DNA from: Candidatus Spongiihabitans thiooxidans
Lineage (GTDB): Bacteria > Pseudomonadota > Gammaproteobacteria > Arenicellales > Poriferihabitantaceae
Assembly (NCBI GenBank): GCA_001543005.1
Contig: LFLB01000026.1
Location: forward strand, 1-60,975
Length of the DNA stretch: 60,975 bases
Direction: 5' to 3'
Positions 20,297 through 27,900 of the stretch are shown here, in pieces. A program made the position numbers and the translations under genes. The notes beneath the pieces are model-generated. The model made no database searches, had not been told where the DNA came from, and worked only from the letters and a program-made list of their open reading frames with translations. The stretch's first letter is position 1; each line of letters opens with the position of its first letter.

Positions 20297-20524
20297 ATGC
20301 TGGATAAAATTAGCCAGGCGATACAAGCTGTACTGCCACCGGAACTCACAGCTGAAGTAAAAAATAATATTGATGCGGTGGTAAAAAGTAATTTTGAAAA
20401 AATGAATCTGGTAACGCGGGAACAAATGGAGATTCAGGAAAAAATTTTAATACGCACAAGACAGCGGATTATTGAACTTGAAAAGCAAGTAAAGGAAATG
20501 GAAGCCAGATTAAAGGCGCTTTGA
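20297..20524 (+). CDS. ubiK: Ubiquinone biosynthesis accessory factor UbiK
   Basis: UbiK (YqiC, BMFP family) is a small coiled-coil protein that helps the Ubi complex work efficiently in aerobic ubiquinone synthesis. Starting at the ATG at 20297, directly after surA, it is 75 residues with the typical N-terminus MLDKISQAIQAVLP and a C-terminal coiled coil rich in Glu, Lys and Arg (about 45-75). The upstream extension of the frame overlaps surA and is not used. Its position before comM matches Pseudomonas. Confidence 0.9.
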   Translation: MLDKISQAIQAVLPPELTAEVKNNIDAVVKSNFEKMNLVTREQMEIQEKILIRTRQRIIELEKQVKEMEARLKAL

Positions 20525-20636
20525 ATAATTCAGTTTTCTTAAATACATAATTTTGTGTTATAAGCCTATTGCTTATAATGTCAGGTCCCTGATGCAGTAA
20601 GATGTAGTTAAATTTACAGAAACAAGGAGATAAGGA

Positions 20637-22142
20637 ATGTCACTCGCCACCGTTAATAGCCGTGCCCAGGTGGGTACGTCGGCCCCAGAGGTTTTCGTCG
20701 AAGTTCACTTGGCGCGCGGCCTGCCAAGTTTTTCTATTGTTGGTTTGCCGGAAATGGCAGTGAAAGAAAGTCGCGATCGGGTTCGATCCGCAATTATTAA
20801 TTCCAATTTTGAATTTCCGCATAAACGTGTCTCAGTCAACCTGGCACCAGCCGATCTGCCAAAGGAGGGCGGTAGATTTGATTTACCGATTGCGCTTGGC
20901 GTATTGGCTGCCACCAACCAAATTCCAAAATCCGCACTGCACGACAAGGTATTTCTGGGAGAGCTGGCATTTAGCGGTAATCTGAGAAATATAGGCGGAA
21001 GTTTGATTGCTGCACTTTCATTAAAAGGCTCCACCGAGTCGCTTGTTCTTCCGGAAAAATGTGCGGCTCAAGCGGCATTGGTTCAGGGGGTTAATGTATA
21101 TGGTGTGAGTAGTTTATTGAAGTTAAGCAGTATTCTTAACGGTCTGGATGTGTTTTCAGAGACTGTGCCGGTTGAAATTCCAGAGCAAACCAGGTACCCG
21201 GACATGTCTGAGGTAATTGGGCAAACGTTTTCAAAGTTCGCTTTGGAAGTTGCCGCATCCGGTGCCCACAGTGTTTTGATGATGGGTTCTCCGGGAACCG
21301 GTAAAACCATGATCGCAAGTCGGTTACCCGGGATACTGCCGGAGATGAGTGAGCAAGAAGCTTTAGAGACTGCTGCGATTAATTCATTGGTTGATAAGGA
21401 TTGGGGACCAAAAAATTGGCGTTGCCGACCATTTCGCGCACCACATCATAGCGCTTCCGGTGCGGCATTAATCGGTGGCGGCACCATCCCTAAACCTGGA
21501 GAAATTTCTCAGGCTCACAATGGCGTGCTTTTTCTGGATGAGTTGACAGAATTTGACCGCAGATCTCTGGAGCTGCTTCGGGAGCCGTTGGAATCCGGGC
21601 ACATCAACATTTCCCGGGCGGCGATGCAATTGACATTTTTGTCACGTTTCATATTTATAGGCGCCGCAAACCCTTGCAAATGCGGATATCTTGGGGACTC
21701 ATCCGGGAAATGCAAATGTACACCGGACCAGATTCAACGTTATTTGTCCAAATTATCAGGCCCGCTGTTAGACCGTATTGATATTCAGTTGTACGTTCCG
21801 AAAGTTCCTCATTATGAATTGCGCCGGCAAGGCATGAACGCCGAAAGCAGCGTGGATGTCAGGGAAAGAGTTATTAGCACTCGTGCAATCCAATACAATC
21901 GGCAAGGGAAATTGAATAGCCTGTTGTCAACCAAAGAAATCGAACATTATTGCGATCTGGATGACAATGGTTACGGTCTTCTGGACCAGGTGATATTGCA
22001 GTTCAATATGTCAGCCAGAGGCTACCACCGTATTCTGAAACTATCACGAACCGTCGCCGATATGAAAAATTCTTCCCGGATATCAGTGGCGCATTTATCC
22101 ACCGCAATCAAGATGCGCTGTATGGACCGAAATTTAAACTAA
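20637..22142 (+). CDS. comM: ComM/YifB AAA+ helicase (Mg-chelatase-like)
   Basis: ComM is a hexameric helicase that promotes branch migration during natural transformation; homologues also occur in non-competent species. The 501-residue protein has an N-terminal ChlI-type domain, Walker A GSPGTGKT at 217-224, Walker B with FLDELTEF, and the four-cysteine CKCG...CKC element in the AAA+ core. A purine-rich ribosome binding site (AAGGAGATAAGGA) precedes the ATG. ubiK is upstream and glpD is convergent downstream. Confidence 0.93.
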   Translation: MSLATVNSRAQVGTSAPEVFVEVHLARGLPSFSIVGLPEMAVKESRDRVRSAIINSNFEFPHKRVSVNLAPADLPKEGGRFDLPIALGVLAATNQIPKSALHDKVFLGELAFSGNLRNIGGSLIAALSLKGSTESLVLPEKCAAQAALVQGVNVYGVSSLLKLSSILNGLDVFSETVPVEIPEQTRYPDMSEVIGQTFSKFALEVAASGAHSVLMMGSPGTGKTMIASRLPGILPEMSEQEALETAAINSLVDKDWGPKNWRCRPFRAPHHSASGAALIGGGTIPKPGEISQAHNGVLFLDELTEFDRRSLELLREPLESGHINISRAAMQLTFLSRFIFIGAANPCKCGYLGDSSGKCKCTPDQIQRYLSKLSGPLLDRIDIQLYVPKVPHYELRRQGMNAESSVDVRERVISTRAIQYNRQGKLNSLLSTKEIEHYCDLDDNGYGLLDQVILQFNMSARGYHRILKLSRTVADMKNSSRISVAHLSTAIKMRCMDRNLN

Positions 22143-22246
22143 TACGCTAACTATTTCTTTAAGCTGATTTTAGAAACTCGCCGCCCGGGTAATGCCACAT
22201 AGCGTGCTTTGATTATTTCCCGATTATAACCCTGATCAATTGATGT

Positions 22247-23803
22247 TCAATGCCCGTGTTCAAGGTCAGGTTGGATATTGCGCGCCAGCCAATTTGCAAG
22301 ATTCTCTTTCTCATGGTCAGTGAACAGCAGACCAAGTTTAGTGCGTCGCCACAGAATATCTTCTGTCGTGGTCGCCCATTCATGGGAAATTAAATACCTC
22401 AACTCGGCTTCGTAAAGCTGATGACCAAAGTGTTCGCCCAGATCTGCCGGAGATAAAATATCTTCAAGCAACGAATCCGTTTTTGTGCCATATCGACCAA
22501 CGTAGGCGCTTATAATCTCAGGCTCCAGAAATTTGTATCGGGATGCTATATTGCGGGAAAGCGCCTTGATTGTTTTGAACTGGATGTCTCCGCCAGGTAA
22601 TTTGGATGTGGATGTCCAAGCGCCCGCTCTGGAGCCGGATAGCGCGGGCAAGTATGGTTTGAGCATCTCCAGAACAGATTCGGAAAGCTTTCGATAAGTC
22701 GTTAACTTACCGCCGTAAATGGTTATTAATGGGCAGCCTGGATGCAAACCATCCACTTTTATTTTGTAGTCCCGGGTGATTTCCTGGGCTTTAGCGCTAC
22801 CGTCATCGTAGAGCGGGCGTACGCCGGCATAGCTGGACACCACATCCTCGGCCGAGAGGCTATGGTCAAAATAATCATTCACAGTTTCGCACAGATAGCA
22901 AATTTCGGACTGGGAAATTTCCGCATCACCAGGATCGCTGGCGTACTGCCGCTCAGTGGTGCCGATAATCACATAGCGCTGCTGAAAAGGAATCACGAAC
23001 ACAATCCGTTGGTCATCGTTTTGCAACAGGTAGGCATAATCATGGGCGAACCATTTTGGAACAATGATGTGGCTGCCCTGGACCAATTTTATCCTATCGC
23101 TAGTCGGTTTTATTTGAGCAGGATTGATGCAATCAGTTATAAACCGGGACAGCCAGGGCCCGGTTGCATTGATCAGGGCCTTGGCGCGTAATCCCTCATG
23201 CGCGCCGTTTTTATCCAGGGTAACAGACCAATGACTGTCGTGGCGATCGACTGCGATACAACGACTTCGAGGAAGGATTTTCGCGCCACGTTGCCTGGCA
23301 TCTTGAGCATTGGCAATCACCAAACGCGCATCATCGGCCCAGCAATCACTATAAGTAAACCCAAATTTATAGTCCGGTTTTAAATCGTGCGGCTTTAAGT
23401 CATGATGCAGTTTGATAGATCGACTTGAGGGCAGGGAGCTGCGCCCTTTGAGCCGATCGTAAATGAATAAGCCGAGGCGTAACATCCAGCGCGGGCGAAG
23501 GCCAGGGTGATGGGGTAAAATAAATTCAATCGGCTTTATCAGGTGCGGTGCCGCCGCTAATAATATTTCCCTTTCTTTCAGGGATTCACGTACCAGTTTG
23601 AATTCATAATGCTCAAGATAGCGCAACCCGCCATGGATTAACTTTGAGCTGGCCGATGAAGTGCCGGAGCCGAGATCATTTTGTTCGCATAAAACAACAT
23701 TTAATCCCCGTCCAGCGGCATCACGAGCAATTCCGCAACCGTTAATGCCGCCGCCGATGACACATAGGTCAAATATTTCATTACCATTAGTTGATAGCGT
23801 CAC
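22247..23803 (-). CDS. glpD: Aerobic glycerol-3-phosphate dehydrogenase
   Basis: GlpD oxidises glycerol-3-phosphate to dihydroxyacetone phosphate at the inner membrane and passes electrons to ubiquinone. The 518-residue protein has an FAD-binding Rossmann motif (CVIGGGINGCGIARDAAGRG, from about residue 13) and the family segment SSKLIHGGLRYLEHYEF. The start is a GTG at 23803 that directly abuts a 14-bp tandem repeat. No clear Shine-Dalgarno is visible, so expression may depend on the repeat region. No glpF, glpK or glpR is nearby. Confidence 0.94.
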   Translation of the reverse strand: MTLSTNGNEIFDLCVIGGGINGCGIARDAAGRGLNVVLCEQNDLGSGTSSASSKLIHGGLRYLEHYEFKLVRESLKEREILLAAAPHLIKPIEFILPHHPGLRPRWMLRLGLFIYDRLKGRSSLPSSRSIKLHHDLKPHDLKPDYKFGFTYSDCWADDARLVIANAQDARQRGAKILPRSRCIAVDRHDSHWSVTLDKNGAHEGLRAKALINATGPWLSRFITDCINPAQIKPTSDRIKLVQGSHIIVPKWFAHDYAYLLQNDDQRIVFVIPFQQRYVIIGTTERQYASDPGDAEISQSEICYLCETVNDYFDHSLSAEDVVSSYAGVRPLYDDGSAKAQEITRDYKIKVDGLHPGCPLITIYGGKLTTYRKLSESVLEMLKPYLPALSGSRAGAWTSTSKLPGGDIQFKTIKALSRNIASRYKFLEPEIISAYVGRYGTKTDSLLEDILSPADLGEHFGHQLYEAELRYLISHEWATTTEDILWRRTKLGLLFTDHEKENLANWLARNIQPDLEHGH

Positions 23804-23845
23804 GGTTGATTTAAGCAGGTTGATTTAAGCAGGTTGATTTAAGCG
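23804..23845. repeat. 14-bp tandem repeat at the glpD start codon
   Basis: GGTTGATTTAAGCA is present three times without a gap (the last unit ends in G), immediately upstream of the glpD GTG start. On the glpD strand this is the 5' leader, so copy-number change would shift the distance between promoter, ribosome binding site and start. Confidence 0.85.
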
Positions 23846-23863
23846 GGCAATGCAAACAGCGCT

Positions 23864-24325
23864 TTAATATATTCCCGCTTCCAGACCGGCCGCCATGGTC
23901 GTCCCCAAAGTCTCGCATTGATTCAGAAATGAAGGCTGAAATTCACCTTTCATCACCAATGGCGGCTGTATGAATTTCCATTTAAGGCCGACTAAAATGC
24001 GCTCAACGCTGGTTTTTGCACCTTGGCCATCCAGTCCGCCTTTTACGAAAAGGGCGACCGGCTTACCTTCGGTAAGTTCGAGACAAGGGTAGTAAACACG
24101 CTCCAGAAAATCCTTGATTGCGCCACTCATATAGCCAAAATTTTCCGTGGTACCGAGGATGATGCCATCGCACCACAAAACGTCATCGGCATCTGCGTCC
24201 CAGGGAATCAACGCGCGCACCTTGGTATCTTCAAGGGCATCATTCGCACACCCTTTGACGACGGCATTTTGCAGTCTTTCTGTGTTTTCCGAGGGACAAT
24301 TAGAGACGACCAGCACGTTAGCCAT
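23864..24325 (-). CDS. Flavodoxin-like / NAD(P)H-dependent FMN oxidoreductase family protein
   Basis: The 153-residue protein has the flavodoxin fold: an N-terminal beta strand and phosphate loop (VLVVSNCPSENTERL), a central strand with an FMN-contact region (GIILGTTENFGYMSGAIKDFLERVY) and a third loop (ALFVKGGLDGQG). Such proteins carry or reduce FMN, but the substrate cannot be read from sequence. The gene is monocistronic, downstream of glpD with the same direction but separated by the tandem repeat. Confidence 0.8.
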   Translation of the reverse strand: MANVLVVSNCPSENTERLQNAVVKGCANDALEDTKVRALIPWDADADDVLWCDGIILGTTENFGYMSGAIKDFLERVYYPCLELTEGKPVALFVKGGLDGQGAKTSVERILVGLKWKFIQPPLVMKGEFQPSFLNQCETLGTTMAAGLEAGIY

Positions 24326-24441
24326 AGTAAAAACTTATAGTAAAATTTCAGGTCTTGAATTTTCATTACGGTGGATATATTCGATAACCTGATTGTAAGA
24401 TATTCTTGAACATTTAACCCGCTCTTTTACCCGGCGGATGT

Positions 24442-25041
24442 TGCCAAAGGTATATGAGTTTATACAGCCGTGAATTTATCCATTTCCAATTTTTCGACCA
24501 TAGAACACTCAGCACCGTTTACCGTTATACTTCCTGCACTAAATTCATGGGCGTCGCCGATTTTTTGCTCCTGCAAAATCGGCATACATTACATCCCTGT
24601 AAATAATTCAGAGCCAACTAGAATGACCGAACCGATAGTCAAACCGCTTACCTTGCATATTGGCGCACAAATTGATGGCGTTGATCTCACGCAGCCGCTC
24701 GATGAAAACACGATTAACCTTATTCGCGCGGCGTTGCTGAAGTGGAAGGTTGTTTTTTTTCGCAACCAAAATTTAGACCACCCACAACACATTCGCTTCG
24801 CCCGCTACTTTGGCGATCCGACGCCGGGACATGTGATATTCGGCAGCGATGAAACTTATCCGGAAATTTATTCGGTGGCGAAACACCGCACCGCCAATGC
24901 TCGACGAGCGCCCGTTATTCATAGTTGGACGAACTAGCATACCGACATCACCGCCGCCATCAACCCGCCTTTTGCTTCCATCCTGCGTGGCGTTGTGGTG
25001 CCACCCTACGGTGGCGATACTTATTGGGCGAACACAGCCAA
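24442..25041. repeat. Left copy of a 0.6-kb duplication
   Basis: This stretch is nearly identical to 29421-30018 in the same orientation. It covers about 180 bp upstream of a TauD-like gene plus the first 420 bp of the gene. Homology stops exactly where IS30-like transposase sequence begins at 25042. The two copies differ by scattered substitutions and a small indel near the left edge, so the duplication is not brand new. Confidence 0.9.
24623..25041 (+). pseudogene. Truncated TauD-family dioxygenase, left copy
   Basis: This is the 5' half (about 140 codons) of the dioxygenase found complete at 29600-30511. Codon 105 is TAG (24935-24937) where the complete copy has TGG (Trp), directly before the iron-binding HTD motif. 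The gene then runs into the tail of an IS30-like transposase and lacks the second iron-binding histidine. It cannot make a functional enzyme. Confidence 0.9.
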
Positions 25042-25101
25042 TCAGGTATTCTTCGGGATTAACCCAGCTGTTGCACTTGGAAGTTGAATCCACCCAATAT
25101 G
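25042..25101 (+). mobile_element. IS30-like transposase 3' remnant and terminal repeat
   Basis: In frame, bases up to the TGA at 25085-25087 encode [16 protein letters not shown], the C-terminal tail typical of IS30-family transposases that follows the RPRK...KT motif. The following GTTGAATCCACCCAATATG (25083-25101) recurs in inverted form at 29103-29119, where another copy of this tail occurs. It marks the left border of the 4-kb cargo. Family assignment is from memory of the motif. Confidence 0.65.
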
Positions 25102-25128
25102 TAACTGAACTTATACAGGAATATACAA

Positions 25129-25539
25129 ATGATTGAACAAGTTGAAAATTATAAAACTATTGTCAGGCACGTGGATGGCAAAGGGCACATTTTGATTGCC
25201 CAGTCTTATATCCTCAGAGATGCTGTAATAACTAGAAACATTGCTAGAATGCTAAACGTTTCTAACGAGAACGTTGGCTGGCAGGTAAGGCAATATTTAT
25301 TTTCTGAACCAGAAAAATATAGAAAATCTGCAGGTGAGAATCGCTTGCTGTTGGTATTGGGAGAAATAACGCTGGTTAATCACAGTGAAAAACCAAATGC
25401 TTTTGTTAAATGGCCTAATAAAGAAACTGAAATAATTATTGCGGAGTTAATAGCTGTTACTGACATCAGTGATGGTGAAGAAATTACTACTCAATATGTT
25501 GATATTGATGTTTATGATATAGAAAACTTTATTCTGTAA
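25129..25539 (+). CDS. SET-domain protein, 136 residues
   Basis: The protein consists of little more than a SET domain, the fold of lysine N-methyltransferases using S-adenosylmethionine. It shows GKGHILIAQSYILRDAVI near the start, LVNHSEKPNAFVKW (about 84-97, the NHS..PN cofactor loop) and AVTDISDGEEITTQYVD (the C-terminal EEI..Y element). Bacterial SET proteins can modify proteins, but the target here is unknown. It starts 27 nt after the IS30-like terminal repeat and is followed closely by the carbamoyltransferase-like gene on the same strand. The sequence is more AT-rich than the core genome, suggesting transfer. Confidence 0.75.
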   Translation: MIEQVENYKTIVRHVDGKGHILIAQSYILRDAVITRNIARMLNVSNENVGWQVRQYLFSEPEKYRKSAGENRLLLVLGEITLVNHSEKPNAFVKWPNKETEIIIAELIAVTDISDGEEITTQYVDIDVYDIENFIL

Positions 25540-25572
25540 CTCACAACAATATACATGGCGAAGGATTTCGGA

Positions 25573-26481
25573 ATGAGAAAATCACCTATATCTCTCCTAT
25601 GCCTTGATGCTTACAAAGTATCAGATATACAGAGGATACTTAACTATGCAGATGCTCTTGAAGGGGGCAAGGATAGCTGCGCAAATCGCATGAATGGAAA
25701 AATTTTGTGCCCTATATTTTTACAAGATAGCTCTCGCACTTATATTAATGCAACGACAAGTTTTATCCGCATGGGTGGTACTGCGTTGCCATTGAATATG
25801 CTTAACACCCGACTGGGGTCAGGCTGGAGCGAGCCCATTCGTGATTTTTGTACACTTATTAATTCCTGCTGTGATTATGTTATTTTTCGGTCACCAACCG
25901 CCGAGGAACTCTTTGAATTCGCAAAGTGGTGCAAAGTCCCTCTTATCAATGGTGGAAATGGATCTGGAAAAAAATCTGACCACCCTGTGCAGGCCCTTGT
26001 TGATTTGTTCGTTATTCAGCAGAATCTAAAGCATAAACCCATAAAAATTCTCATGCTTGGCGGTAAGCATATTCGCACTACAAGGACGCAAGTGAAACTT
26101 TTTTACCGATATGGATTTGACATTGATATTATCTCACCTTCTTCTCCTGTTTGTAATGACGACATGGATTCGTTTTATAAGGAAAACACTACGGAATATG
26201 ATAATATTGAATCTGTTGATCTTTCGACCTATGACATTCTTTATCACAACGGGATGGATGAAAATCCAAGCATCAAGTCGCCAGAAAATTACGTGATTAC
26301 TCTCTCTAAATTGAAGGAAACTGGATTTACAGGAATAATTATGCACTCCCTTCCAAGGCTAAATGAATTGGAACATGCCATAGATGATACGTCATATAAT
26401 ATGTATTATACGCAGATGAAAAAAGCGAAGTATGTTTTCCAGAGCATTTACTGTTTTCTGCAGGAAATAAATGAGAGATAA
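25573..26481 (+). CDS. Diverged aspartate-carbamoyltransferase-like protein
   Basis: The protein aligns by eye with PyrB throughout. It has SSRTYINATTSFIRMGG (carbamoyl-phosphate loop, STRT in PyrB), VIFRSP (MRHP), INGGNGSGKKSDHPVQALVDLF (LNAGDGSNQHPTQTLLDLF) and MHSLPRLNEL (LHPLPRVDEI). The catalytic 80s loop LGKKGE is replaced by LGSGWSEP, and the aspartate-binding TRVQKER segment is replaced by YHNGMDENPS. It probably binds carbamoyl phosphate or a related group but not aspartate. ATG 25573 has an AAGGA at proper spacing; ATG 25555 is an alternative. It is AT-rich and forms a pair with the SET gene. Confidence 0.75.
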   Translation: MRKSPISLLCLDAYKVSDIQRILNYADALEGGKDSCANRMNGKILCPIFLQDSSRTYINATTSFIRMGGTALPLNMLNTRLGSGWSEPIRDFCTLINSCCDYVIFRSPTAEELFEFAKWCKVPLINGGNGSGKKSDHPVQALVDLFVIQQNLKHKPIKILMLGGKHIRTTRTQVKLFYRYGFDIDIISPSSPVCNDDMDSFYKENTTEYDNIESVDLSTYDILYHNGMDENPSIKSPENYVITLSKLKETGFTGIIMHSLPRLNELEHAIDDTSYNMYYTQMKKAKYVFQSIYCFLQEINER

Positions 26482-26898
26482 ATCAAAGATTTGATATCTT
26501 TTCGAATGAATAATGTTACTTGACTTTCATGTGCGAACGAATCGTGCGTCGATCCATATCATCAGCCAGGAGAATTTAAGTCCGTCTAGCGTCAAGTACT
26601 CTTCGGGTAGCAAACAAATCAAGTAGTGCTTCGCTAGATGTTCGGGACCAACGCCCGTGTCTATTGTTAATATTTACACTAATGCCATAGAATTATTCAG
26701 CATAGGTGTGAATAGCGTTTATGTTCATGTGGCGAATGACAGAGATGCCAATGTAACCAGAAAGAACTCGTGCTGGGTCAGCTATCGACACACGCTCGTC
26801 CGTTATTGCCGAAATTGTTCCTTCTGGACGCATCGAAATTGATGATATGCCCATCTAAGTGGTCGTCGCGATTCGAAAACTAAATGTATGTTCCCATG
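26482..26898. other. 417-bp gap between convergent cargo genes
   Basis: The carbamoyltransferase-like gene and the methyltransferase converge here. A 61-codon frame (26657-26842) has no family features and looks spurious. I see no transposase motif or strong terminator. It may be decayed coding sequence. Confidence 0.4.
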
Positions 26899-27758
26899 CT
26901 AGGTTGAAAAAATTAGCACAAGTCCCATCGGAGGTCTTGTATCACCAAAAGCATCAAAACCAAAGGCGAGCGAGGGGTCGAAGCTAAGTTCTTCCATTAC
27001 ACGTAGTGTAAGATTTGCCTTGATTGCTGCATTCACGATATCTGAAAGCTTGTGGTGGAAGTAGTATATTGGTAGTGCATCGTGGGTCTGGTGAGTATAA
27101 TAGTCGAGGCCAGTTTTATGACATTGTGGTTCTTCGGTGAAGTAATCGTTCCGTAGAACGGCAACACCATCTCGGTCTCGGTCCATATCGAACATCTTCA
27201 ACACAGGATGTGACTCAAAGATAAAGAGTTGCCCACCACATTTTAAGATCTTTCGCGCTTGTGAGAAGTATCGATCAATGTCGGGAATGAAACATAATGC
27301 CCCGGCCGTGATTAAGACAATATCGAAGATATTAGCATATTCGTCAGGCAGGCGCTGTGCATCTGATTTTACAAAAGTGCATTCGACACGAGCAACTTTG
27401 GCGAGTTCTGTGGCTTCTTTGAGGGCATTCGCGGAAATATCGAAGCCCACACAAGTATGTGCGCCAAGTATCTTTAGAGTTTGCTCACCATACCCAGCAG
27501 GAACAACGCCAAGCCCACACAAGTATGTGCGCCAAGTATCTTTAGAGAGATAAGTTCACGACCGTTGTTACAATTCAGTTGACCGATTGACTTACCTTTA
27601 AGATCAGCCTTAAGAAGCAGTGTCTTCAGGCAATCATCAATTGGCAACATGTCACTGCTGGCGAAAGAATTGACCCAGTCTTTATGTTTTTTTGAACGAT
27701 GGATTAGTGCCGCCTCATCCCATGCAGCCTCTGCAAGTTCTTCGAATTTAGTGCTCAT
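26899..27758 (-). pseudogene. SAM-dependent methyltransferase broken by a 68-bp duplication
   Basis: Two frames together encode a class I methyltransferase: an N-terminal part starting at ATG 27758 (AGGGG just upstream) with QLNCNNGRELISLKILGAHTCVG, and a C-terminal part with CVGFDISANALKEA, FDIVLITAGALCFIPD and KILKCGGQLFIFESHP. The frames are separated because a 37-bp segment occurs twice, 68 bp apart. Removing exactly one repeat plus spacer restores a single frame of 263 codons. In this state the protein is truncated after motif I. The substrate is unknown; the gene lies in a cassette with a SET protein, a carbamoyltransferase-like enzyme and an exporter. Confidence 0.82.
27443..27547. repeat. 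37-bp direct repeats with 31-bp spacer inside the methyltransferase
   Basis: The 37 bp at 27443-27479 are repeated exactly at 27511-27547. The period is 68 bp, not a multiple of three, so the duplication changes frame. Both copies encode LKILGAHTCVG, each in the frame of its own half of the gene. Confidence 0.93.
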
Positions 27759-27816
27759 ATTGATCCCCTGTTTCAGTGATGTGAATTTGAAAGCTTCTAT
27801 ATTAATGCAGTCGGTC

Positions 27817-27846
27817 AACCGCCTGCCGCACTGCAGGCGAGCGGTT
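27817..27846. terminator. GC-rich hairpin between MFS and methyltransferase genes
   Basis: GCCTGC and GCAGGC pair around a 6-nt loop, extended by AACC/GGTT with a small bulge. It lies downstream of the MFS stop and upstream of the methyltransferase start on the minus strand. No clear T-run follows, so it may be a weak terminator or an mRNA-processing structure. Confidence 0.4.
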
Positions 27847-27900
27847 GCAACATGACCACCTCATTCCCCGAAGGTGTTGATGTGTGGTTACCCCGGTGAT

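Noticed and set aside
24470..24622. Coding extension upstream of the dioxygenase ATG in both copies
   Set aside because: The extra frame is conserved only because the DNA is duplicated. TauD-family proteins start near VKPLTLHIGAQIDGVDL.
25042..25101. Left dioxygenase fragment continuing as a real fusion protein with the transposase tail
   Set aside because: The TAG at codon 105 stops translation before the junction, so no fusion is made.
26657..26842. 61-codon ORF between the cassette genes
   Set aside because: It has no recognisable motif, no ribosome binding site and irregular composition; it is more likely chance or decayed sequence.
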